The notes under the pieces: generated by a model
What the model was told of the DNA's origin: nothing
Seen by the model: the letters and a program-made list of their open reading frames with translations, nothing else
Database searches by the model: none
Part shown: in pieces, positions 36,139-44,996 of the stretch
How the letters are laid out: the number at the start of each line of letters is the position of its first letter
Numbering within the stretch: the stretch's first letter is position 1
NCBI GenBank assembly: GCA_029262875.1
Contig: JAJCYO010000057.1
Span: 1-56,460, forward strand
Direction: 5' to 3'
DNA from: Flavobacteriales bacterium
Lineage (GTDB): Bacteria > Bacteroidota > Bacteroidia > Flavobacteriales_E > Vicingaceae
DNA length: 56,460 nt
Program-made: the position numbers and the translations under genes

Positions 36139-38153
36139 GATATTGGTATTTTAATAGTGATTTTGGTTCCGCCTTCCGGAAGTTCTTCTTCTAATACGCC
36201 TCCTCTTTCACCTAATCGTTCTTTAGTCAAGTTCATTCCTTTACTGATGTGCCCTTCCTTTTTATTTTTTCTGCTGGTTTGAATACCAACACCATCATCT
36301 TGTACGGCACATTCCAACATTTCATCATTGATTTGTTTTAGACCAATGCTAATATTTCCTTTTTTCTTGCTTGGTAAAATCCCATGCCAAATAGCGTTTT
36401 CTACAAAAGGCTGTATAATCATAGGTGGGATATGTGTCTGTAATTTATCAATATTTCCATCTACATTTATTTTATAATTAATTTGTCCTCCAGTACGCAC
36501 TTTCTCCATCGTCATGTAAAGCTCTAACATCTGCAAATCCTCTTGAATTGAAATTTTTTCCTTGTCAGAATTGTTTAAAATACTCCTTAATAAAGCACTA
36601 AAATCGGCCATGTAATCATTGGCTAACATCATATTCCCTTCTACATAAATTCGCTGAATACTGTTTAAAGAATTGAATAAAAAATGAGGGTTCATCTGTG
36701 CCCTTAATGCTTGTTGTTTAAGTTCAGATTGTTTTCGAGCGAAATCCGATTCTTTCTTTTTAGTATTAGCCTTTTGATTAAGAATAACTAATATTATTAT
36801 TACAATAACCAAAAGTACTCCTCCTCCTAAACCGATAAGAAGTTGGTTTTTTTGTTTAATCCTTAGTGTTTGATGTTTATTACGTTCATTTAATACTTCT
36901 ATTTGTTTTTTTTGTACAACAATTGCCTGTTTCTTTTTTTCAATTTTATAGTTAGCCTCCTGTTGTATAGCAATTTTTTCTATCTCATTATTATTAATAC
37001 TGTCTTTTATTGATATGTACAAATCATACATTTCCCAACCTTTTTTATAGTCTCCTTCTTTTTTATATATAATACTAAGCAATTCAGCAGCAGGTTTTAT
37101 ATAAATCGGAGATTCCGTTTCTTTAGCAATGTTCAAACTCCTTATTGCATTTTTTTTCGCAGCTTTAATATCTCCTTGCTCATTATAAACACCTCCTATT
37201 TTACAATATAAACTTGAAACTAATTTTTTATGTCCAATTTCTTTACTAAATGTAAGTGACTTTTTATAGAAACTTAATGCCTTGGTTAATTCTCCCTTAA
37301 GCCGATAAACAAGGCCTATATTTACTAATGATTCTACAATGCCATAATTATATCCTATTTCTTCTCTAATTTTTAAACTTTTGTCATGGTATTTTAATGC
37401 ATTTGTATAGTCTTTTTCACGTTGAAAGACGAGGCCTATATTATTGAAATCTATGGCCATCCCATTTTTATTTCCTGTAGATGAATTAATTTCTAATGAT
37501 TTATTGAAATATTCAAGTGCTTTTGGGGAATTGTATTGTTGATAATATATAAATCCTATATTATTAAATACAGCCGATATGGCTTTTTTGTTTCTTTGTT
37601 CCTCAAGAATTTTCAAACCTTTAAAATAATACTCTAATGCTTTGGCTAGCTTTCCTAAATCATCATATGACGTTCCAATATTAGTATAAGCGGTAGCTAT
37701 GGCGTTTTTGTCCCCAATTTCCTTACTTATCTTTAGACTTTTAAGGTAATATTTTAATGATTTTCTTATTTCCCCTTTTTCCGCATAATTAATCCCATTG
37801 TTATTCAAAGAAAGCGCTAAATATTTTAAGTAAAACAATTTTAAGGGTGGGGGAAGTGTTCCTTGGAGCTTCTGTTGAGCTATTTCTTCAATTAAATTGT
37901 TATACTTAACCCAATCATTGTGAATCAAATTTTGTTGAACAATTCCTAAAGCATTTAATCGATCGGTATCGTTCTTTGAATTATGATACAACCCTAAAGC
38001 AGAATCAAGTATCTGCTGATCATAAATGGTTAATTCATCTAAACTTAGGGAGTCCACTAAATAGTACTCTTTCTCCGGCAGCCCTTTATTTACAACAGAA
38101 AAAAGACTGCTCCCCAATAGAGAACAAATTATCAAGAAGAAATATTTCTTCAT
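36135..38153 (-). CDS. TPR-containing LytS-type sensor histidine kinase
   Basis: A 672-residue kinase. A signal peptide or anchor (1-20) precedes a periplasmic array of about six to seven TPR repeats (about 115-375, repeated A.AY.NIG..Y...G.. pattern), a coiled coil, one TM helix (about 430-452), and a short His_kinase domain with His490 in MNPHFLFNSLNSIQ plus a HATPase domain (N-box VENAIWHGI, G-box DDGVGI). This is the standard Bacteroidota LytS-type layout. The partner LytTR regulator overlaps by four bases. The TPR region suggests that it senses a protein or peptide partner in the periplasm. Confidence 0.94.
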   Translation of the reverse strand: MKKYFFLIICSLLGSSLFSVVNKGLPEKEYYLVDSLSLDELTIYDQQILDSALGLYHNSKNDTDRLNALGIVQQNLIHNDWVKYNNLIEEIAQQKLQGTLPPPLKLFYLKYLALSLNNNGINYAEKGEIRKSLKYYLKSLKISKEIGDKNAIATAYTNIGTSYDDLGKLAKALEYYFKGLKILEEQRNKKAISAVFNNIGFIYYQQYNSPKALEYFNKSLEINSSTGNKNGMAIDFNNIGLVFQREKDYTNALKYHDKSLKIREEIGYNYGIVESLVNIGLVYRLKGELTKALSFYKKSLTFSKEIGHKKLVSSLYCKIGGVYNEQGDIKAAKKNAIRSLNIAKETESPIYIKPAAELLSIIYKKEGDYKKGWEMYDLYISIKDSINNNEIEKIAIQQEANYKIEKKKQAIVVQKKQIEVLNERNKHQTLRIKQKNQLLIGLGGGVLLVIVIIILVILNQKANTKKKESDFARKQSELKQQALRAQMNPHFLFNSLNSIQRIYVEGNMMLANDYMADFSALLRSILNNSDKEKISIQEDLQMLELYMTMEKVRTGGQINYKINVDGNIDKLQTHIPPMIIQPFVENAIWHGILPSKKKGNISIGLKQINDEMLECAVQDDGVGIQTSRKNKKEGHISKGMNLTKERLGERGGVLEEELPEGGTKITIKIPIS

Positions 38154-38366
38154 CAGGTTTAAGGATTAAGTTCAAAAATAATCTTAATAACTCAGTAATT
38201 CAAAAAGCGATTATCAATTGGCAGCTATTTATTATCGCTTAGTAAACCTTATGGTTTTTTGTGCTAATTAAAACCTCATAATATAGGTGAAAATAGTCCC
38301 AAAGCTTAAAACTTATTTTATTTTTTACTATGTTTACCGTCATAATTTATAAAAAAACAAGATATT

Positions 38367-38837
38367 ATGGGATTCTTTAGTAATGTAAAAAACAAGTTGG
38401 GTATTGGTGGTGTTAAAGTAGAGCTACAAGTTCCTGGTCAAGTATCAAAGGCCGATACATCAATGGATGGAGTAGTTGTTTTGACTACAAAAAGTGAGCA
38501 AGAAGTTGTAACTATAAAAGTTAAATTTCTTGAAGAATATACTACTGGCAGAGGAGACGATGAAAAAGAAAAAGAATTTGAGTTAGGAGTAGTAACAATC
38601 CCCGGTGGTTTTACCATTCAACCTGGAGATGTTAAAGAGATCCCTTTCACACTACCTTTTCAGTTTGTTAAATCTAATGCAGATGAGTTAAAAGAAAAGG
38701 GTGGTGGATTAGGCACACTTGGTAAAGTAGCTGCATTTGCTAACAATGAAAAATCTGAATATTTTGTTGATGCTGAGGCAGACGTAAAAAGCGCTGCTTT
38801 AGACCCATCTGACAATAAAGAAATTAAAGTCGTTTAA
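38367..38837 (+). CDS. Spo0M-like arrestin-fold protein
   Basis: A 156-residue protein starting [20 protein letters not shown], with alternating strands such as [22 protein letters not shown] and [10 protein letters not shown]. (The first of these is quoted only in part in the family: GxVxLxxKxxxqxV.) This is the arrestin-like N-domain found in the sporulation-control protein Spo0M and its many non-sporulating homologues. Function in Bacteroidota is unknown; a cytoplasmic binding or scaffolding role is likely. The ion channel gene starts 13 bases after the stop, so the two form an operon and may be functionally linked. Confidence 0.8.
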   Translation: MGFFSNVKNKLGIGGVKVELQVPGQVSKADTSMDGVVVLTTKSEQEVVTIKVKFLEEYTTGRGDDEKEKEFELGVVTIPGGFTIQPGDVKEIPFTLPFQFVKSNADELKEKGGGLGTLGKVAAFANNEKSEYFVDAEADVKSAALDPSDNKEIKVV

Positions 38838-38850
38838 ACACAATCAATCT

Positions 38851-39726
38851 ATGGTAAAATTTTTCAAGCAAATTGCTGAATCTAAATGGTTCGGTAACTT
38901 CGTAACTATTGCAATTTTAGTTGCAGGCGTATTGGTGGGTATGGCCACCTACCCTGAATTTTCTGAAAAACATGAATCTATACTCAATCTTCTTAATAAA
39001 ATAGTCTTATATATTTTTATTGTTGAGATTGTTGTAAAAATGGTTGCTGAAGGTAAAAAACCTTGGCTCTATTTTACCGATGCTTGGAACATTTTTGATT
39101 TTATAATTGTAGCAGCAGCATTTCTTCCTTTTGGTGGAAGTTCGGTTGCTATATTAAGGTTACTCCGTTTATTACGTGTCTTAAAATTGGTAAAAGCTTT
39201 ACCTAAGCTACAAATGTTGGTAGGTGCATTGCTAAAAAGTATTCCTTCTATGGGGTATGTTTCTATCCTCTTGCTTTTACTTTTTTACATTTATGCTGTA
39301 GCAGGAGTTTTCTTTTTTAGTGAAAACGATCCTATTCATTTCGAGAACCTTCAAATGTCTATGCTGTCCTTATTTCGTGTTGTTACCTTAGAAGATTGGA
39401 CTGATGTGATGTACATAAATATGTATGGTTGCGAAAACTATGGCTATGGAGGCAACGAGGCTCTCTGTACCAATTCATCAGCTAACCCAGCAGGAAGTGT
39501 TGCTTTTTTCGTGTCGTTTGTGCTTATTGGTACTATGATTATGTTGAATTTATTTATTGGTGTAATTATGACGGGAATGGATGAAGCAAAACAAGAGGCC
39601 AAAGAAGCATTATTAGAGGAACAGCAAGTGGAACATAATGTAGAAATTGATCTTGTTCACTTGGAAGAGATCTTGGTTGAGATGCAAGACCTCATCAAGC
39701 AATTAAGAAGTGATTCGAAAGAGTAA
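38851..39726 (+). CDS. One-domain voltage-gated cation channel (NaChBac family) with LEDWTD filter
   Basis: A 291-residue six-helix channel. S1-S3 cover about residues 13-93. S4 has positive charges every third residue: R103, R106, R109, K112 and K115. The pore loop has filter T179-L-E-D-W-T-D185, then an extended turret with C194 and C206 that may form a disulfide, and S6 (about 216-240, [10 protein letters not shown]). A cytoplasmic coiled coil (about 262-288) should hold the tetramer. NaChBac has LESWAS at the filter; acidic residues at the third and sixth positions, as here, are the changes that turned NaChBac toward Ca2+ in published mutants. Ca2+ permeability is therefore predicted. It lies downstream of a Spo0M-like gene. 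Confidence 0.9.
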   Translation: MVKFFKQIAESKWFGNFVTIAILVAGVLVGMATYPEFSEKHESILNLLNKIVLYIFIVEIVVKMVAEGKKPWLYFTDAWNIFDFIIVAAAFLPFGGSSVAILRLLRLLRVLKLVKALPKLQMLVGALLKSIPSMGYVSILLLLLFYIYAVAGVFFFSENDPIHFENLQMSMLSLFRVVTLEDWTDVMYINMYGCENYGYGGNEALCTNSSANPAGSVAFFVSFVLIGTMIMLNLFIGVIMTGMDEAKQEAKEALLEEQQVEHNVEIDLVHLEEILVEMQDLIKQLRSDSKE

Positions 39727-39767
39727 GGCTGCATTAAGAAGTATTGAATTCGCTATTGTTTGAAAAG

Positions 39768-39965
39768 TTAAATCTTTGACATGAGGACAATTACGATAAC
39801 AATTGCCATCATTATTATGGCATACCACAAACACCCTATATTAGATCCTCCTCTACTTTTTTTGTAGAATTTTACGGAGTCATGTGTATCGCCAAAATAT
39901 TTAAACATCAATAGTATAGTTAATGATGATATAGCTGATACGAATTTTACACCGAAATGTTTCAA
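39768..39965 (-). CDS. Possible small two-helix membrane protein
   Basis: A 65-residue frame with two hydrophobic stretches (about 8-22 and 46-63) separated by a basic loop (FYKKSRGGS). It converges with the channel gene, 41 bases from its stop. No family is recognised. The hydrophobic pattern is credible for a real protein, but frames of this length in A/T-rich DNA are often spurious. Confidence 0.35.
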   Translation of the reverse strand: MKHFGVKFVSAISSLTILLMFKYFGDTHDSVKFYKKSRGGSNIGCLWYAIIMMAIVIVIVLMSKI

Positions 39966-40168
39966 TAAATACAGCTTATCTTCTGCTTTAAGTAACTGAA
40001 AAAATATTAAATATCGATTATTTAAATTTTTATAAAATTTAATTCTTTGTTGATTGAAAAAATCTATGTAGTTTATGTTGATCAGTTAGAAATCGATATT
40101 TATCCTTTTGGTAAAAAATCAAGACAAAAAAAACCTCAATCATTTCAGAGAAAGAGGTAGAAATATAA

Positions 40169-40196
40169 AAAAGAGGGCTCAAATGAGCCCTCTTTT
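40169..40196. terminator. Hairpin terminator
   Basis: A 13-bp perfect stem AAAAGAGGGCTCA / TGAGCCCTCTTTT with a 2-base gap in the middle ends in a T-run. It follows within 4 bases the stop codon of the minus-strand gene encoding a small exported protein. Confidence 0.8.
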
Positions 40197-40199
40197 ATA

Positions 40200-40511
40200 T
40201 TACTCTATGTCATCATGGCCTGTAATAGCCGTTTCTGTACAATCTACATAAGTATCATAACTGTAATCGGTATCAGCTATCCAGTCGCAAGCTGTTGCCC
40301 TGGTACTTCCATTAACAGGAGTAAGCACAATGTTGGTGTATCCGTACCCCTCCAAATAGGTAATCACCTCACTACCAGTGACTTCACAACCCATTGTTGC
40401 AGGTGAGACATCCTCAGATTTTTGGGTAAATGCTACCGTGCTCAATGCCATTAACGTTAATCCTGTTGCCAAAGCAATGGCTTTGGTCTTTTTTGAAATT
40501 TTGGTTCTCAT
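40200..40511 (-). CDS. Small exported protein, function unknown
   Basis: A 103-residue protein with a basic N-terminus and a signal peptide of about 30 residues (hydrophobic core AIALATGLTLMALSTVAF). The mature part is short, acidic and contains three cysteines (about 42, 75 and 90), with a repeated Tyr/Gly pattern (YLEGYGYTNIVL). No family is recognised, although small proteins of this plan are common in Bacteroidota. A strong terminator directly follows it and the promoter region lies in the divergent gap to the right, so it is a stand-alone gene. Confidence 0.65.
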   Translation of the reverse strand: MRTKISKKTKAIALATGLTLMALSTVAFTQKSEDVSPATMGCEVTGSEVITYLEGYGYTNIVLTPVNGSTRATACDWIADTDYSYDTYVDCTETAITGHDDIE

Positions 40512-40675
40512 AACATATAGTTTTTGGTTATGGAACTAAGAAAAAGCTTAAAACAACTGTAGAACAGGCAACTTTTGTTCAATCATTTCAGTGATAAAGG
40601 GTTCCTTTTTTCATAATAAAATCAGTATTAATTTCCTATACTTACAAATCATTACATCATTCAAGGTATTTAAAA

Positions 40676-42147
40676 ATGGAAAATTTGCGCTTATTAATAA
40701 AGAGTCTGAATAAATCGGAAAAAAAATGGTGAAAAATTTTTTAACCAACTATAGTAATAAGGGGAAGAAAGATACTGTGAGCTTAGAATTATTTACCCTT
40801 CTCAGTAGCAGAAACAAACCTGTTTCTAACAAAGAAGCCTCCATTAAGTTATTCGGGAACGATCAAAAAAATAGAATTAGGGTATTAAAAAGCAGAATGA
40901 AAAACAAAATTCTTGATGCCCTAACAACAGAAATCGTATTGGAAAATCAGCAATATGATGTTAATGTAAAAACATCTCTTCTTTTAAGAAAAAAGCTGAC
41001 GCAAGCACAAACATTGTTTCACTCAAAAAAAGGGAACATGAAATTGTTGTCATCTCTATTAGATGATGTGATAAATAAAGCAAAAGAATACGAATTGTAT
41101 CGGATACTTACTGAGGGGGTGAATTTAAAAAAGCAATTGGTAGGTTTTAGAAAAGGAATGCAAGAATATGAACTTTATGAAAAACAAGAATTAGAAGCAA
41201 TAGAAATTCATCATGGCTTAACTAAAATCATCAATCATTATTATAAAATACTATTAATGTATAGAAGTGGAAATACCAGTCAAAAAATATTGTTACAATA
41301 TTTTGCCAATGCCATTAAAGATGGAGAGGAAATATTAAAAAAACACCATAGTAAAAATATAGAACACTACCTAAACATTATCAAATACGCAAATTACGAT
41401 GAACAAAAAAAATACAAGAAAGCACAAAAAGTAATGTTGGATGATGTTGCTCTTTTAACTAATAATAAAGCCGTTTATAGAATTAGCAGGTTAGGAGCTT
41501 CTTACGATTATCTGTGTGAAACCAGCATCCGGTTAGGAAACTATGTAGAAGCGAGTAATTTTGCACAAGAAGCCAAAAAGTGTTTTAAAATGGGGACGTT
41601 GAATTATTCGGTAGCTCAAGAGTTAGAGTTTCGTGCTATGCTCTATGCAGGCAAACTAAAAGAAGCAAACAAAATCATAAAAGACGTGACGGCCCAATAC
41701 AAAAGTGAGATCGATCAACACCGTATTTCATGTCATCGTTTTTATTTGGCCAATTATTATTTTTCTAAGAAGAACTATAATAAATGTACCAGCACATTGA
41801 TGAAGCCTTTCGGATTTAAATCTGACCGAGTTGGGTGGGAGTTTAATGCAAGAATTTTGGACATTATGGCATCCATAGAGCAAGGCAAAATAGAAACTGC
41901 TTACAACAACCATAATAGTTTAATTCGTTATTTTAATCGAAATAAGGCTGAAAAGAAATCATTAAGCACCCGAAATAAAATTATTCTGCAACTTATTGGT
42001 CAGTGGCTAAAGCATGGAGGTAATAAATCAATAGCTAAAATGGGCGGGTCAGAATTATTGGCGAAGCTTTCTCTTCCAAAAAATGAGTGGGATCCTTTAA
42101 GGTCAGAATTGATTCCATTTGATTCATGGCTGAAAAACAAAGCATAA
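40676..42147 (+). CDS. Helical-repeat protein related to the 29560-31071 product, with an apparent -1 frameshift near its start
   Basis: From the ATG at 40676 the frame reads MENLRLLIKSLNKSEKK and then stops at 40730-40732. The -1 frame, entered within a run of eight A at 40719-40726, continues as MVKNFLTNYSNK for 473 residues. The first segment clearly matches LIQSMSKSEKRYFKL of the paralogous product encoded at 29560, so the frames belong together. Either ribosomes or polymerase slip on A8, or the run has nine A in the genome, or translation starts at 40726. The body is helical with TPR-like pairs and no enzyme motif. The last residues lead into a secreted-peptidase gene 91 bases on. Confidence 0.6.
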
Positions 42148-42238
42148 GTCTATCTGTTTTCGCTTTTTATTGTTTGTCAAAAAATTGACTGCTTTATTAT
42201 TATTTTATCCTTAAATTTAACTTCCTAAACTACTCGTT

Positions 42239-43966
42239 ATGAATAAATTAATAGGATTATTACTGTTGTTTTTTACCACTTATGGGTTTTCCCAAACAAA
42301 CATTATCAGCACGAATCCAATTGCCGAACAAATCATGTTGGGTAATTATTCTCCTTCAACGTACACCTCATCTACCGTTATTAACCATCATGACAGTATT
42401 ATAAGGGGTATTAATAATCGAATCAATCCTGACTCTTTGAAGTGTTCGATTTATCAATTGGCTACTTTTAGGAATAGAAACACAGGAGCAGATACAAATT
42501 CTTCTACCATTGGAATAGGGGCAGCAAGAAAATGGGTATTTAATCAATTTCAGCAAATTAGTAGTGACAACGATAATCGATTAATTCCATCTTACTTACA
42601 ATTTGACCAAGTGATCTGTAATGTTAATCAGCACAGAAATATTTTTGCAGTATTGCCCGGCACTGATATTGTTGACAATAAAATCATTATCATTGAAGGG
42701 CATATCGATAGCAGATGCGTAGGGGTTTGTGATACGGCTTGTGTTGCTGAAGGCATTGAGGATAACGCTTCTGGTACTGCATTGGTCCTCGAACTTGCAA
42801 GGGTAATGAGCAAATACACCTATAAAAATACCATAGTTTTTATGGCAACAATTGGTGAAGAACAAGGTTTATATGGAGCAAATGCTTTTGCAGAATATGC
42901 AGACAATAATGGAATTCAGATTGAAGCTGTTCTAAATAATGATGTTATTGGAGGCATTATTTGTGGGCAAACTTCTTCTGCTCCGTCTTGTCCTGGATTA
43001 AATGATATTGACAGTTTACAAGTTCGATTCTTTTCCGCTGGCGGGTTTAATTCCAAGCACAAACAATTGGCTCGTTTTTTAAAGTTAGAGTATAAAGAAG
43101 AGCTACTCTCTCAAGTAAGTGTTCCAATGTTATTGACGATTATGTCTGCTGAAGATAGAACAGGGCGTGGTGGTGATCACATTCCTTTTCGACAAAGGAA
43201 TTTTGCTGCTATGCGTTTTACTTCTGCCAACGAACATGGGGATGCCTCCAATGGAGCAGGATACACAGACAGGCAACATACCAGCAATGACATTATTGGT
43301 ATTGACATAAACAGTGATTTAATTATAGATAGTTTTTATGTAGATTTTAACTACTTAGGAAGAAATGCAGTGATTAATGGTGTTGGTGCTGCCATGGCTG
43401 CCATCGGTCCACTCTCCCCCGACTTAACATTGACTGCAGTAAATGGTCAAGGACTTGAAGTTACCATTACCAACCAAACTCAATACCCTCAATATAGAAT
43501 TGCGGTAAGAACTGTTGGAAATGATTGGGATTCTGTCTATACTACAAGCTCATTAATTGATACCATTTACCCTCCTGCTGCAGGAATTTATTTTGTTAGT
43601 GTTGCTTCAGTGGATAGTTTAGGAATAGAAAGTTTATTTTCCAGAGAAATATTAGATACCCCAACTGGAATAGATCCTTTTGAAAAAGAAACTAACGCAT
43701 TTGAATTGTTACAAAACAGACCCAATCCTTTTGATGAAGCAACAATAATTGGCGTAAAAACAAACATAGACACTCCCTATAAGGAAGCTTATGTGGTAAT
43801 TAGAGATTTCCAAGGAAAAGTAGTAAAAGAACTCCCTATAGCATTAACCAATGAAATAAACGAAGTAACCTATGTCCATGGTTATGGAAAGGTTGGTATT
43901 TACAGTTACAGCTTGATTGTTGATGGTGAAATTCTAATTACTAAACGCATGATTTTTGCTAACTAA
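42239..43966 (+). CDS. Secreted M28 family metallopeptidase with T9SS type A sorting domain
   Basis: A 575-residue exported zinc peptidase. Signal peptide at 1-18 (ending YGFSQ). The M28 domain (about 120-385) shows the two-zinc ligands and catalytic acid: H155 (EGHIDS), D175 (GIEDNASG), E207/E208 (GEEQG), D235 (NNDVIGG) and a late His in GRGGDHIPF. A fibronectin-like linker follows (about 395-480), and the last 75 residues (FELLQNRPNPFDEATIIG to MIFAN) are a type A sorting domain. It should act outside the cell as an aminopeptidase or carboxypeptidase, supplying amino acids from proteins. Cysteines at 160, 164 and 168 form a small insert near the active site. Confidence 0.92.
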   Translation: MNKLIGLLLLFFTTYGFSQTNIISTNPIAEQIMLGNYSPSTYTSSTVINHHDSIIRGINNRINPDSLKCSIYQLATFRNRNTGADTNSSTIGIGAARKWVFNQFQQISSDNDNRLIPSYLQFDQVICNVNQHRNIFAVLPGTDIVDNKIIIIEGHIDSRCVGVCDTACVAEGIEDNASGTALVLELARVMSKYTYKNTIVFMATIGEEQGLYGANAFAEYADNNGIQIEAVLNNDVIGGIICGQTSSAPSCPGLNDIDSLQVRFFSAGGFNSKHKQLARFLKLEYKEELLSQVSVPMLLTIMSAEDRTGRGGDHIPFRQRNFAAMRFTSANEHGDASNGAGYTDRQHTSNDIIGIDINSDLIIDSFYVDFNYLGRNAVINGVGAAMAAIGPLSPDLTLTAVNGQGLEVTITNQTQYPQYRIAVRTVGNDWDSVYTTSSLIDTIYPPAAGIYFVSVASVDSLGIESLFSREILDTPTGIDPFEKETNAFELLQNRPNPFDEATIIGVKTNIDTPYKEAYVVIRDFQGKVVKELPIALTNEINEVTYVHGYGKVGIYSYSLIVDGEILITKRMIFAN

Positions 43967-44048
43967 ACCACATTGCCTAAGCTTTTACAGTTCATTATTT
44001 TGAATTATTATTATTGTTCGATTTTATCTTCTTTTTAAATTGGATAAT

Positions 44049-44065
44049 ACGATATAATATATCGT
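44049..44065. terminator. Possible A/T-rich hairpin terminator
   Basis: An inverted repeat ACGATAT-AAT-ATATCGT is followed by a run of six T. It lies 82 bases after the peptidase stop. The stem is weak, so this is a tentative call. Confidence 0.35.
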
Positions 44066-44230
44066 TTTTTGTATTTTATTCGGAATTTTGCAACTTTTTT
44101 CTACCGTTATAAGTATCATTATACAGAGGCTCCCAAACTAGTTTGTTTTTGTTCTAAGAACTATAATAATAATTAAATTCTTACTGAATTTACAGGCAAT
44201 AATATTCGTTAAACTTAAAACCTAGAAACC

Positions 44231-44965
44231 ATGAAAACTATATATACTTACACAACAATTATCGCAATTATTTTATTCAATTTAAACTTAAAAGCTAATA
44301 ACCCAGCTATCCCAAAAGGTATTGTTTATCAATTAACTGTTAAAAGTACTGACATAAAGAAATCAAAAGAAGTAATAACTGAATACCATTATTTAAGAAA
44401 AATAATGACTCAAGGTTCTTTTGAATATCAATTTGGAAAATACACAACTTACAATAAAGCTGACTCTGTTAAAACCTTACTTGCAAATGCAGGATGTACG
44501 GGTGTTAATATTTTAGCTTACAATAACCACATTTCAATTCCACTTACAGAAGCAATCTCTCTTCAGTACAAGGAAGACTATTTAAATGAAAAGAAAGCCG
44601 GAAAAAAAGTGGCAAAAACAATTACAACTAAAGAAGTAAACTATTTATTACAAGTTCAAGAATCGGGATTAGACCACTATTATTCTTTAGCAATTCCCAT
44701 TACTTCTATTGAAACTGTAGACATGATTTTAGAAAAAATTGATGATGAACAAGTTATCGAAATCAGTGTAGACAATAACCTTTATTCAATCGGAAAATAT
44801 ACCTCTTTTGAAGAAGTAATTGCTGCTCGCAAGCAATTTATTGAGAGTGAAATATTTGATGTATTCATTATGGCTCAGATTACTGATGACAGAATAAATA
44901 CAGAAGATTCCAACAACTTGGCCTTAACAATTCAGACGGTAGTTAACGAATTAGCCGCTAAATAA
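44231..44965 (+). CDS. Exported protein with two SPOR-like repeats
   Basis: A 244-residue protein with a signal peptide (1-22, ending LNLKA). Two similar units follow: one with FEYQFGKYTTYNKADSVKTLL at about 57-77 and one with LYSIGKYTSFEEVIAARK at about 183-200. The pattern of a strand, GkYt, then a helix and a closing strand resembles SPOR-type peptidoglycan-binding domains, but the identity is loose. It lies upstream of the YgiQ gene (31 bases to the chosen start) on the same strand, although with no clear functional connection. A role in the envelope is inferred. Confidence 0.55.
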   Translation: MKTIYTYTTIIAIILFNLNLKANNPAIPKGIVYQLTVKSTDIKKSKEVITEYHYLRKIMTQGSFEYQFGKYTTYNKADSVKTLLANAGCTGVNILAYNNHISIPLTEAISLQYKEDYLNEKKAGKKVAKTITTKEVNYLLQVQESGLDHYYSLAIPITSIETVDMILEKIDDEQVIEISVDNNLYSIGKYTSFEEVIAARKQFIESEIFDVFIMAQITDDRINTEDSNNLALTIQTVVNELAAK

Positions 44966-44996
44966 ATCAAGATTATCTTTGTGTATCTTTGTCGAA

